The notes under the pieces were generated by a model that made no database searches, was not told the DNA's origin, and saw only the letters and a list, made by a program, of their open reading frames with translations. The translations under genes and the position numbers were made by a program. A stretch of DNA of 35,855 nt from Actinomycetes bacterium (lineage in GTDB: Bacteria > Actinomycetota > Acidimicrobiia > Acidimicrobiales > Palsa-688), in NCBI GenBank assembly GCA_021808425.1, contig JAKBBS010000005.1, positions 5,121 to 40,975 on the forward strand, written 5' to 3'. Positions 25,473-33,123 of this stretch are shown here, one piece after another; within the stretch, counting starts at the first letter, position 1; each line of letters starts with the position of its first letter.

Positions 25473-25931
25473 ATGAGTGAAGCGAACCTACCAACCGAAC
25501 AACCGCAGACGGGCGAAGAGGCACGGCTTCCGACACAGGATGGCCACGAGAGCAGGTCGCGCCATATTGAAGGCTCGGCGCCTCAAGGGTCGTACTCACC
25601 TGTCAGCCTGATCTGGCGGGTTGAGTGCCGTCGCACCTTCGAGAGCCTCCGCAGAGCTCGACGTCACCGAAATGGTCCTCTCAGTATTTCGTGGTTTCCC
25701 GGTAACCCCGCAGAACCGCCTCGAGTTGCATACTCAATTGGGCGTAAGGTCGGACCAGCTGTCACGCGTAACCTCATCCGGCGAAGGCTGAGGATGCTGG
25801 CTCGCCAAGTCGCCCCGGACCTCAGACCAGGCTGCTACCTGGTCGGCGTAGGTCCTTCGGCTACGAAGCTCTCCTACAGCGGGCTCGAGGTGCTCTGGCT
25901 CCAGCTCACAGAACCTTTCCGTCAATCATGA
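25473..25931 (+). CDS. rnpA: Ribonuclease P protein component, with rpmH nested in its 5' part
   Basis: Protein subunit of RNase P, which matures tRNA 5' ends. The conserved core runs from about codon 46: [43 protein letters not shown] (the RNR-type RNA-binding motif) and [26 protein letters not shown]. The long frame from ATG 25473 has 152 residues against the usual 110-130. Its first 45, acidic and Gln/Ser-rich, are unlike RnpA and are read from the same DNA as all of rpmH. No ATG, GTG or TTG exists in frame after 25473. The only other candidate is CTG 25608, which overlaps the rpmH stop as CTGA and would give a 107-residue protein. Both starts are possible; the end is certain and overlaps yidD as ATGA. 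Confidence 0.88.
   Translation: MSEANLPTEQPQTGEEARLPTQDGHESRSRHIEGSAPQGSYSPVSLIWRVECRRTFESLRRARRHRNGPLSISWFPGNPAEPPRVAYSIGRKVGPAVTRNLIRRRLRMLARQVAPDLRPGCYLVGVGPSATKLSYSGLEVLWLQLTEPFRQS
25477..25611 (+). CDS. rpmH: 50S ribosomal protein L34, wholly inside the rnpA reading frame
   Basis: Translation from GTG 25477 gives 44 residues starting [18 protein letters not shown] and ending [12 protein letters not shown]. This is unmistakable L34: the KRTYQP(N/S) start, [12 protein letters not shown] and the LKARR..KGR..LSA end. It is a component of the large ribosomal subunit. The start follows GAGGAGG by 6 nt. The gene is in the +1 frame relative to the long rnpA frame, whose ATG lies only 4 nt upstream. 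Because the two overlap completely, automatic callers that limit overlaps may drop it. The stop TGA 25609-25611 shares two bases with a CTG in the rnpA frame. Confidence 0.97.
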   Translation: MKRTYQPNNRRRAKRHGFRHRMATRAGRAILKARRLKGRTHLSA

Positions 25932-26206
25932 TTGCCAGCGACGACGACCCGACATCCATTTCGGCTACGCGGATGCCGCATTGCGTCTCAGGAGTTGCCG
26001 GTCGCGGGTTCGTGGTACTCATCCGTGCCTACCAGCTGGTCAGGTTAGGGCGGGTATCACCTTGCCGGTTTACACCCACCTGCTCCCAGTACACCGCGCA
26101 AGCCATCGAACGTTACGGTCCCGTCCACGGTGTAGCCCTGGGCCTACGGCGCCTCGCCCGCTGCCGACCGCTGGGTCCGAGCGGCTACGACCCTATTCCG
26201 GAATGA
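25928..26206 (+). CDS. yidD: Membrane protein insertion efficiency factor YidD
   Basis: A 92-residue protein with the YidD core [35 protein letters not shown] (Cys residues conserved) and the end [22 protein letters not shown]. The amphipathic N-terminal half binds the inner face of the membrane and assists YidC. The first 25 residues are an unusual hydrophilic extension. ATG 25928 overlaps the rnpA stop by 4 nt. Confidence 0.95.
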   Translation: MIASDDDPTSISATRMPHCVSGVAGRGFVVLIRAYQLVRLGRVSPCRFTPTCSQYTAQAIERYGPVHGVALGLRRLARCRPLGPSGYDPIPE

Positions 26207-26216
26207 GGATCCACTT

Positions 26217-27581
26217 ATGACAACCCTGGTGAGCTTGGCCCAAGCCGCCACGACCACCACGACAGTGGCAGCGAAAAGCGCTTCGAGCGGAGGGTTGCTT
26301 GCTCCCATCGCCAAGCCCTTGGCAGAAGTGCTCGCTGCGATCTACTCCGTCGTCCCCAACTACGGCGTCGCGATAATCGGCCTGGGCATCGCGTGGATGC
26401 TCCTGATATCGCCTCTGACCTTGAAAAGCACAAGGTCAATGTTGGCGATGCAGAAGCTGCAGCCTCAGCTCAAGAGGCTGCAGGAGCAGCACAAAGGTGA
26501 CCGTCAAGCCTTTGCCCAGGCACAGATGGAGCTTTTTCGTGAGCACAAGGTCAGCCCCTTCGGGTCCTGCCTCCCGATGCTGCTCCCAATGCCCGTCTTC
26601 TTCGCGCTTTTCGAGGTTATCGACGGACTTAGCCAAACTACGAAGGTCGTCGTCAACGGTGTTACGACGGTTGTAGCTACGCCGAGGTTCCTCAATTCCG
26701 GCACGAAGATGTACAAGGCGATCCAACACGCTGGCGGCCATATCAACGCGTTCGGAATGAACCTCGCACAAGGAGCACTCACCCACCACTCGAGCATCTT
26801 CGCTGCCGCTCCGTACTGGATCCTGCTTTTGGCGTTGGCTGCGACTTCATACGTTCAGTCAGCGATGATGATGAGCCGCAACCAGGCATCGCAGGCCAAC
26901 CCTCAGATGAAGATGATGAAGTACCTGGCGCCGTTGTTTGCGCTCATCTCTGTTCGCTTCCCGGCTGGGGTCGTGCTGTATTACACAGTCTCCAACCTTG
27001 CCCGGATCGGCCAACAGGACCTCATGTATCGTTTCGACCCAAAGGTGAAGCAGCTCGTCGTACGTGAGGTACAAGAGGTCGAGGAGATCACTCGGAGCAT
27101 CGACGAGAAAGAAGCAAGCAAACCCGGCTACACGCCGCCAAAGGCCCAGCGCACCGACCGGTCCCCCATCCCTCCGACCCCAGCGAAAAGGAGTCGGTTC
27201 CGGGATCTGCTTTCTGCTGCCGCAGAGCAACAAGCTAACAAGGCCCAAAATCAAACGAAGGCGAAGAATTCTCCCGGTGCGACACGAAAGCCCGCGCCGT
27301 CATCGAAGGCTGAGCCGCGCAAGCAACCGAACGGATCGCCCAAGACCCGGCCCAGTGTGCCGCAGGGTCCGAATGGTGCCCCGCCGACCAACGGGGGATC
27401 GCCCGACAAGGCTCGACTGCCTGGCTCCAAACCTCCGCTTGAGAACGGAGCAAAGACGAAACGCCCAACGGGCAGCACGAACGGGACCCCTCGGCGAGCC
27501 ACTCCGAAGCCCACACCTCGTTTGCCTGACGCCAGGCAAACACACGACGAGCCGTCACAGACCGAACCCGGGAAGGAATAG
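26217..27581 (+). CDS. yidC: Membrane protein insertase YidC (Oxa1 family)
   Basis: A 454-residue insertase. The Oxa1 core (about 40-275) has YGVAIIGLGIAWMLLISPLTLKSTRSMLAMQKLQPQLKRLQEQH, the cytoplasmic coiled hairpin, then KVSPFGSCLPMLLPMPVFFALFEVI, PYWILLLALAATSYVQSAMMMSRNQ and FPAGVVLYYTVSNLARIGQQ; five membrane segments in all. As usual for Gram-positive bacteria there is no large periplasmic domain. The last 170 residues are a long Lys/Pro/Gly-rich basic tail, probably disordered and ribosome-binding. Start ATG 26217 after GAGGA. Confidence 0.95.
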   Translation: MTTLVSLAQAATTTTTVAAKSASSGGLLAPIAKPLAEVLAAIYSVVPNYGVAIIGLGIAWMLLISPLTLKSTRSMLAMQKLQPQLKRLQEQHKGDRQAFAQAQMELFREHKVSPFGSCLPMLLPMPVFFALFEVIDGLSQTTKVVVNGVTTVVATPRFLNSGTKMYKAIQHAGGHINAFGMNLAQGALTHHSSIFAAAPYWILLLALAATSYVQSAMMMSRNQASQANPQMKMMKYLAPLFALISVRFPAGVVLYYTVSNLARIGQQDLMYRFDPKVKQLVVREVQEVEEITRSIDEKEASKPGYTPPKAQRTDRSPIPPTPAKRSRFRDLLSAAAEQQANKAQNQTKAKNSPGATRKPAPSSKAEPRKQPNGSPKTRPSVPQGPNGAPPTNGGSPDKARLPGSKPPLENGAKTKRPTGSTNGTPRRATPKPTPRLPDARQTHDEPSQTEPGKE

Positions 27582-27583
27582 CA

Positions 27584-28591
27584 GTGGAGTGGGTAGAGAC
27601 CGTAGGACGGTCAATCCAAGAAGCGAAGGAAGCAGCGCTCGATGAGCTTGGCGTAGATGCCACGGACGCGGAGTTCGAGATAGTCGCCGACGCTCAGGTT
27701 GGCCTATTCGGGCGGGTGCGTAGTGAGGCAAGAGTTAGAGCACGCGTCAAACCCCGGACACCTCGCGCCAAGGAAGACCGCCGGGATCGTAGGCGCCGGG
27801 CGTCGGCGAAATCAGCAGGAGAACCCCCGCAGGACTCCGATCTCGTCCAGTCGCCCGACGCCCAGGACAACGCTGAGAGTCTTCAGTCGAACCCCATTGG
27901 CCTCGACAACAATCCGGACAGGCGTCGCCAAGCGGGAAGTAACCCCTCCGATAAGATCGGTTCGCCGCGTGCCAAGCGGGCCTCGCCAGACTCGTCCCGC
28001 AAGGTTGCACCCGGAATTGGGTCCGGAAGCAACACCTCCGACAACGAACCCTATGTCGATGGTTACCCGCTCGGCTACTCGACCGCCGATGGCGTCGACA
28101 GCGATTCAACGAAAGGAAGCGAATTGGAAGTGGACCTGGAGCGCCAAAGTGACGTGGCCATTCAGTTTATCGAGGGCCTGCTCGACGAATTTGGCGTCCG
28201 AGCGTCTGTTTCCGCGATCCGACCCGACGAAGACACCGTTGAACTTCAGGTGAATGGGGAAGACCTTGGAATCCTCATCGGTCCGAAAGGGCTGACGCTG
28301 CTCGCGATCCAAACTCTGACTCGGACGGCCGTCTTCAACCAGACCGGGGGATCCAACGGCCATATCAATGTCGATGTCGGCGGATATCGCAGCAAACGCT
28401 CAGACGCCCTAATACGGTTCGCCCAACAGGTCGCCGGACAGGTCCGCGAAACGGGTAAGCGAGCTGCCCTTGAGCCGATGCCGTCGCCGGACAGGAAAGT
28501 CCTTCATGACGCAATCGCCGAGATCGAAGGTGTCCATACAATCTCCGAAGGCGAGGAGCCTAACCGGCGGGTGGTCGTTCTGCCCGATTGA
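27584..28591 (+). CDS. jag: Jag/KhpB (SpoIIIJ-associated) RNA-binding protein
   Basis: A 335-residue protein. The Jag-N domain (1-55) starts EWVETVGRSIQEAKEAALDELG and has VGLFGRVRSEARVRARV. A long polar linker (about 60-175) follows, then a KH domain with the loop GILIGPKGLTLLAIQTL (about 227-245), and an R3H domain (about 270-335) with RFAQQVAGQVRETGKRAALEPMPSPDRKVLHDAI, whose R-x3-H is replaced by the family's usual form. KhpB works with KhpA in regulating cell division and elongation in streptococci. The linker is longer than in most homologues. GTG 27584 is 2 nt after the yidC stop, behind GGAAGGA. Confidence 0.93.
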   Translation: MEWVETVGRSIQEAKEAALDELGVDATDAEFEIVADAQVGLFGRVRSEARVRARVKPRTPRAKEDRRDRRRRASAKSAGEPPQDSDLVQSPDAQDNAESLQSNPIGLDNNPDRRRQAGSNPSDKIGSPRAKRASPDSSRKVAPGIGSGSNTSDNEPYVDGYPLGYSTADGVDSDSTKGSELEVDLERQSDVAIQFIEGLLDEFGVRASVSAIRPDEDTVELQVNGEDLGILIGPKGLTLLAIQTLTRTAVFNQTGGSNGHINVDVGGYRSKRSDALIRFAQQVAGQVRETGKRAALEPMPSPDRKVLHDAIAEIEGVHTISEGEEPNRRVVVLPD

Positions 28592-28600
28592 GTCACAGAG

Positions 28601-29251
28601 GTGACACAGCCCACTTCCCGCAGCTCGCCGGCCTTCAGTTTCAAACAGCTCACCAACCTGACGGCGGCGCTCGAAAAAGCAAAAAGGCGTGGCTTCCTCG
28701 GACCCGGGCCGGTGGGTGCCCACATCGAGCACGCGTTGCCAATACTGACGTTGCTTTCAGAGGACTCCCGCGAAGCACTTGATCTAGGGAGCGGCGGAGG
28801 TGTTCCTGGACTGGTTCTTGCGATTGCTCGACCCGGAATCCGATGGACTCTCCTGGATGGAAGCGTAACAAGATCGAGGTTCCTCCTGCACGCCGTCGAG
28901 CATCTTGAGCTGTCCCACCGAGTAAACGTCACGGCGCTGCGCGCCGAGGAGGCAGCTCGAACAGCGCTCAGAGGAACTTTCGACACCGTCACATCGCGTG
29001 GCTTTGGAGCACCTGCCGTCACCGCTGAGTGTGGTTCTCCATTCCTAGCGCCGGGAGGACGCCTCATCGTCGCTGAGCCACCGGATGGTGCTCCATCGAG
29101 GTGGCCACTACAAGGTCTCGAACTACTCGGTATGGCTCCCGGCGTACGGGTAACTTCGCCATCTGCCTTTCAAGTGCTTGAACAGGTAGTCCAATGCGCG
29201 GACCGGTATCCACGTCGTACAGGGATACCGGCGAAACGGCCTCTCTTTTAG
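28601..29251 (+). CDS. rsmG: 16S rRNA (guanine527-N7)-methyltransferase
   Basis: A 216-residue SAM methyltransferase. It has the RsmG motif I EALDLGSGGGVPGLVLAIARP (about residues 62-82), LLDGSVTRSRFLLHAVEHL, NVTALRAEEAA, FDTVTSRGFGAPAVTAECGSPFLAPGGRLIVAEPP and an ending RRTGIPAKRPLF close to the family's RkpGiPaKkPL. The Asn of the usual NLT..e-i region is seen early as NLTAALEKAKRRGFLGPG. The start is GTG 28601, 9 nt after jag. It closes the rpmH-to-rsmG run. Confidence 0.95.
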   Translation: MTQPTSRSSPAFSFKQLTNLTAALEKAKRRGFLGPGPVGAHIEHALPILTLLSEDSREALDLGSGGGVPGLVLAIARPGIRWTLLDGSVTRSRFLLHAVEHLELSHRVNVTALRAEEAARTALRGTFDTVTSRGFGAPAVTAECGSPFLAPGGRLIVAEPPDGAPSRWPLQGLELLGMAPGVRVTSPSAFQVLEQVVQCADRYPRRTGIPAKRPLF

Positions 29252-29295
29252 GACGCTCTAGACAATCGCCACTCAGAACCAGACGACCGGGCAAT

Positions 29296-29311
29296 TGTTT
29301 CACGTGAAACA
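29296..29311. promoter_or_regulatory. parS: parS centromere site 1 (perfect)
   Basis: TGTTTCACGTGAAACA, the exact 16-bp ParB-binding consensus, 45 bp after rsmG and 5.1 kb before parB. Confidence 0.96.
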
Positions 29312-30528
29312 ACGGCGAAGTCGTAAAGGCGCAGCCGCTGTCCCGGGTTATGAGCCCGACGCATTGACCGCTCGTCGATGCGATCGCTCAACTCGCCCAC
29401 GGTCGGAACACGTCTCTTCAAATACCAGGCTTATCACCAGATTCCCGACCGGGGCACAAATACGGCTAGGCAGCCGCCCTACCGCGCGACTACTGCAGCA
29501 TCACCAAGTCTGCTCCACAACCGACCTCCTAAACTTGCGACCCGTCACCGGATAGCACCCCGCTCAGACGAATTTCGCATACGCTCACACTGCAGACGCC
29601 AGGCAGATGCGCTATCTCGCTACATCACCGCCGGTGTCCCGCTTGACGGGCGCCGCTCCCGGTCTATGCAAGCCCGCCTACGCGCCTAATGAGCTGTAGC
29701 GTACCGTTCGGTTGGCTGCCGTCGGCTTGAGTGAGGCCGCTCCACGGATCACGAATCAGCCCAACGTGAGCAGGGTGCACACCGGGGCATAACGCTAGAC
29801 CCTCATAGCGCGAGCACATCGTTTCGCACGGAACGGCTCGCTCATCTGCTAGACGTGCTCGTCTCTCACCATACGGAAGGGCATTCAAGAAGCGTCGTAT
29901 ACAGCACGGCCTGCGACATATGAAGGTCTGACTCACGAAATCCACTAGCGAGGAAGCGCCCTAGCGAACTCTAGTTACAACCCAGCAAATAGGAGGGAGA
30001 GGAGACGTGAGTTACCAAGGGGGTTAATAGTGCTTCTCTGCTGAAAATAGAGCTCGGCGGTGAGCCGGTAGTCCGTAGGAGGATGAGCCGAGCTACCTCG
30101 GTGAGTGAGCAATAGATTCCTGATTCTTGGGGGCGTAGAGTTTGACGGGGTCCTGGCGGCTAGTGCTAGTCGCCCTGCCGGTCATCGCCCAAGGGACACC
30201 CCCGAACCACGGATCTCCGTTGGCTCATTCGGTGTGGGCGCCGCTGCCGGTTGACTTGGGTGGGAGTGTTCGCCACGGGAGTGTCACTGGAACATGGACT
30301 GGACGAACGAAGTCTTCCTCAAGGGTCGACTAAAAGAAGATCTTGCGTACGCTGCTGAGAACGCGACCGGAATCGCCTAGGCGAGGTGGCGGGCCTCACT
30401 GGTGAGAAGAGGGGCCCCCTTCTACCCCCTTCTACTGCCACGAGGCAGGGAAGGCCCCCTCGGAGCGGATCGCAACAGGTTCTGAACTTGTTCGTAGTGA
30501 ACTTGCGCGCCCTGTCGCGCTACTGCAG
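29312..30528. other. Gene-free stretch after rsmG
   Basis: About 1.2 kb without a recognisable gene. Short open frames (for example 29378-29689 on plus, 29664-29945 on minus, and a 28-codon frame at 30294-30380) show no known family and no good ribosome-binding sites. It contains the initiator-tRNA-like fragment at 29343-29362 and an inverted repeat AGCTCGGC/GCCGAGCT at 30051-30058 and 30087-30094. It has no DnaA-box cluster. Confidence 0.6.
29343..29362 (-). repeat. Fragment matching the anticodon arm of initiator tRNA-Met (possible old attachment site)
   Basis: The minus strand reads GCGTCGGGCTCATAACCCGG. The 18 nt CGTCGGGCTCATAACCCG equal the anticodon stem-loop of bacterial tRNA-fMet (anticodon CAT). 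The flanks do not form an acceptor or a TTCGAAT T-loop, so it is not a working tRNA. Integrative elements often recombine at tRNA anticodon arms and leave such fragments. Confidence 0.5.
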
Positions 30529-30905
30529 TTGTCGAACGAGTACCTCGCAACGTGTTGCGCGTTGGCGGGCTTCCGTGCCGGTAGTCGTCTTACAGTGAAC
30601 ATTTCTGCCGCTTGGTCGCCAAGAGAGGAACACCTAGACCATGTACAACGCAGCCCGGTTCAGTCGGTCGAGGTCGACTGGGCCGGCGTTGCGACAAATT
30701 TCGCCCACCCGCTGACCGGAGAGGCAGTCGACACGTGGCTCCTCATAGCCGCCTTGTCCTTGGGGCCTACGTCTACGTCGAGCGCATTCGCCGACCTGAT
30801 ACTTGCGGTGAGGATCGCCGCGCACGTGGACGCCTTCGAGGGGTTCGGAGTCGTCGGACGACAGATGCTGCACAATTTCCTCCGCACACGCGCAATTCGC
30901 TCGGA
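30529..30905 (+). pseudogene. Remnant of IS21-family transposase istA
   Basis: The frame around 30660-30900 reads SVEVDWAG, then HPLTGEAVDTWLLIAALSLGP, AAHVDAFEGFGVVGRQMLHNFLRTRAI. This follows the IstA catalytic core: VDWAG with the first catalytic Asp, TGE...W.FvavLgaS, AHV.AFEfFGG.P..vv.DNLrtA. The frame itself is intact over 125 codons, but the N-terminus and the C-terminal two-thirds are gone and several core residues have changed. It runs straight into an istB remnant in another frame. Confidence 0.65.
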
Positions 30906-30923
30906 CTGGGGCTCGGACTGGGG
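30900..30923. repeat. 12-bp tandem duplication at the istA/istB junction
   Basis: CTCGGACTGGGG occurs twice in a row, followed by two copies of an ATGGG(G) step. It lies exactly where the istA-like frame gives way to the istB-like frame, so it probably marks the deletion that joined them. Confidence 0.7.
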
Positions 30924-31214
30924 ATGGGGATGGGAAGACTTATCTCGCCTGCGCCTTGGGCAACAGGGTCTGCCAGAAGTACGAAAAGGTGCTCAACCTG
31001 TCAGGGACAGAACTTCTCGACGGCAACCCCATCACGGAGCGCACCGGAGACAAACGACGCGGCCTCGAAACGCTCGTCAGGATCGAACAAATTATCATCG
31101 AGAACTGGGTCCTAGCCGGCCCAACCAGGCGACAGGGCTAGGAACTCCACAGCCTCGTCGATCGGCGTCACGAGACCCCGTCGATGATCTACAGCACCCA
31201 AATGCCGACTGGCC
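30908..31214 (+). pseudogene. Remnant of IS21-family helper ATPase istB
   Basis: This frame reads GKTYLACALGNRVCQKYEKV, which is the IstB Walker A region (GtGKThLA.ALG..aC..G..V). It continues with GLETLVRIEQIIIENWVLAG, like the Walker B stretch (LliLDDwGLa), then TAG at 31139-31141. Beyond the stop the same frame continues ELHSLVDRRHETPSMIYSTQ, like IstB's (l..vvedRy...StiitSQ.P). So the 5' third is missing, the Walker B acids are lost and a stop interrupts it. Confidence 0.7.
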
Positions 31215-31250
31215 CACCGGCTCACCGGCTCACCGGCTCACCGGCTCACC
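31215..31250. repeat. Tandem repeat of CACCGGCT (4.5 copies)
   Basis: Four full copies of an 8-bp unit and a half copy, with no mismatch. The unit length is not a multiple of three, consistent with non-coding DNA. It lies at the decayed 3' end of the istB remnant. Confidence 0.9.
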
Positions 31251-31577
31251 ACCAAGCAGAGCGCTGGCCCCAGCCCACCGTGATAATCCAAACTGGTGCC
31301 CCGAAAGCTTCGCCGCTCTAATCACGACCGAAATGATGGCCAGCATGAGCCTCTCCAAGCTGCCCGAAGACAGATTATCTCTATCGTCTCTTGCGCTAAT
31401 ATCTTCCCCGATCCCACACAGATCAGTGAACCGACCGAATACCGTTTGCGGTGACGACATCGCCGATGGCAATACTGTGGCGGCCGAAGTCGCCCGGGGC
31501 TGCGGCGGAAGTCGGCAAGTATGCAATGAAGTTAGGGCACCCGCAATGGGCCCCGAGCCCCCAATTGCTGTCTTAGA

Positions 31578-31593
31578 TGTTTCACGTGAAACA
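31578..31593. promoter_or_regulatory. parS: parS centromere site 2 (perfect)
   Basis: TGTTTCACGTGAAACA, extended by three complementary bases on each side to a 22-bp perfect palindrome (31575-31596). It is in gene-free DNA 1.5 kb before parA. Confidence 0.96.
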
Positions 31594-32717
31594 TCTGGCT
31601 CTCTGCGCGCATTGAGCATGTAGGCCAGCGGCGAGATAGCCGACTCCCGCCCCCCGCACGTCGCTTGGTGAGTCCCGCCGACTTCCAGCGAGGAGGAAGC
31701 AGAAAGCCCCCGGGTCGGTTGCGGACGTCTCGGGATTGCGCAGACAGCCGCTCGTCGGATACGAAGGGTGAGAAGCATATGCAATCGTTGATTAAGCGAC
31801 TCGCTGGTATCGAATCCTCGCCGGACGTCCCGGGCTAGTCGACCACTATGATGACGACGAGATCAGCCTGTCCTGACATAGGGAGATAGGTGCCGACTCG
31901 GGAAGTACAAGCGGGCCTCAACTCGGCGAACTGCCGTTCCAGGAAGTCAGGCATGAGGACGAGAGCGCGAGGATCGCCGGGCACACCCGGTCGAGATCGT
32001 CAACGAAGGAGCGGGACTCCCAGAACCTAAGAAGGCCCCCGAACATCATCTACTCGGCCTAGCGAGCAGGTAGTGAGCAAGACGAGGACTCCTCGTGAGT
32101 GGTCCACATCACGTATCAATGTACCTACAACCCCCTCTCGGCATTTGTGCGCCCATGGAGTGTGGGTACTTCGTGGCGCGTTGGTCAGGAGCGCCCGATT
32201 GCGGCTCCATCGTTGAAGGTCACACTCCCCCTGCCTACGCTCGCGGTCTGCGAGACTCGAGACGTCTAGCGATATACGTATGGGGTCACGCGCCGATACG
32301 ACTGCCTCCGAACAATCGATTTAGATCGACTTAGACTGGATCAATCAGCAGGCCGGGAAGACCTGATGAACACCTTGGAGGCCTAGCCGCATAAGAAACT
32401 CCGGGTGTGAGCTGATCGTTGAGATCTTGACATCGACGGCCGCGAGCCGTGGAGGAGAATGGTGAGGGCTCTCCATTGAGTACTCGGCTCTGAGTCATCT
32501 TCAGATCTCCAGGCCTATACATATTTCTGCCACACATCGATCGCTCCCTCGATGGCCCTCGGTTGTACTCCGTCCTCGACTGGCGGGTTTGCCATTCTTG
32601 GGAGACGTCTTTGGCTTACCGCGACCGACGTATTACGCCTAACGCGACGTGATTGACAGGCGGATTGAGCGAGAACGAGGTAAGCACAAGAATCACCGAC
32701 GTCATCGGTGAACACGG

Positions 32718-32748
32718 CGGGTCGATGCGCGGCAGACGCATCGACCCG
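32718..32748 (+). terminator. Strong 12-bp hairpin in gene-free DNA
   Basis: CGGGTCGATGCG and CGCATCGACCCG form a perfect 12-bp stem with a 7-nt loop, followed by TTAATCC. It looks like a terminator, but no gene is recognised before it; a leftover of a lost gene or a protein-binding site is possible. Confidence 0.45.
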
Positions 32749-33062
32749 TTAATCCTCCGACGACTCAGGGAACCGCCGCAGGCGCCCAACTGGGCATCGA
32801 GGTTGGCCCGCTAGCCGGCAAGCGCACAGTCACCTGCTGGCTCAGCGATCTTCCTCGCCATCCTGCCGGATGACACCCAGGGTTACGACAAGTCCTGGAA
32901 GACAAACTCTGGAAGCAACGGTCGAGATCCTACGTCAGGTTGGCTGGCGAGTCGGAGCCGGCGGGTCACAGCACTGATCAAGGAGTCCAGGCCGGCGGGG
33001 AAGCGCTCTCACGACGCTTTACCCGTGAAGTCTTGCTACCAACGCAGGGACAAACCTCCAAA

Positions 33063-33078
33063 TGTTTCACGTGAAACG
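33063..33078. promoter_or_regulatory. parS: parS centromere site 3 (15 of 16), just upstream of parA
   Basis: TGTTTCACGTGAAACG differs from the consensus only at the last base. It ends 45 bp before the chosen parA ATG, so ParB binding could also repress parAB. Confidence 0.93.
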
Positions 33079-33123
33079 TCGGGGGTCCTTGATTTCCACT
33101 CGTCCAGCGCTAATGATGGGACA

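Larger units (their letters stand above)
31251..33062. other. Gene-free stretch before parA
   Basis: About 1.8 kb with no reading frame I can assign. Frames of 60-180 codons exist on both strands but lack family likeness, and those crossing parS merely read VSRET from the palindrome. It contains parS site 2 and the hairpin at 32718-32748. A 19-codon frame MQSLIKRLAGIESSPDVPG at 31779 could be a truncated gene start but is not recognised. No DnaA-box cluster is seen. Confidence 0.6.

Noticed and set aside
29325..29395. A working tRNA-Met on the minus strand
   Set aside because: Only the anticodon arm fits; no 7-bp acceptor, standard T-loop or CCA can be formed around it.
31215..31250. CRISPR array
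   Set aside because: The repeats are 8 bp and directly adjacent, with no spacers or cas genes.
30529..31623. A 364-codon open frame on the plus strand as a protein gene
   Set aside because: Only its first third resembles a protein (IstA). It then runs out of frame through istB remnants, an 8-bp tandem repeat and a parS site read as VSRET.
33025..33123. ParA translation from 33025
   Set aside because: The extra 33 residues read through parS site 3, and ATG 33124 gives a cleaner start.
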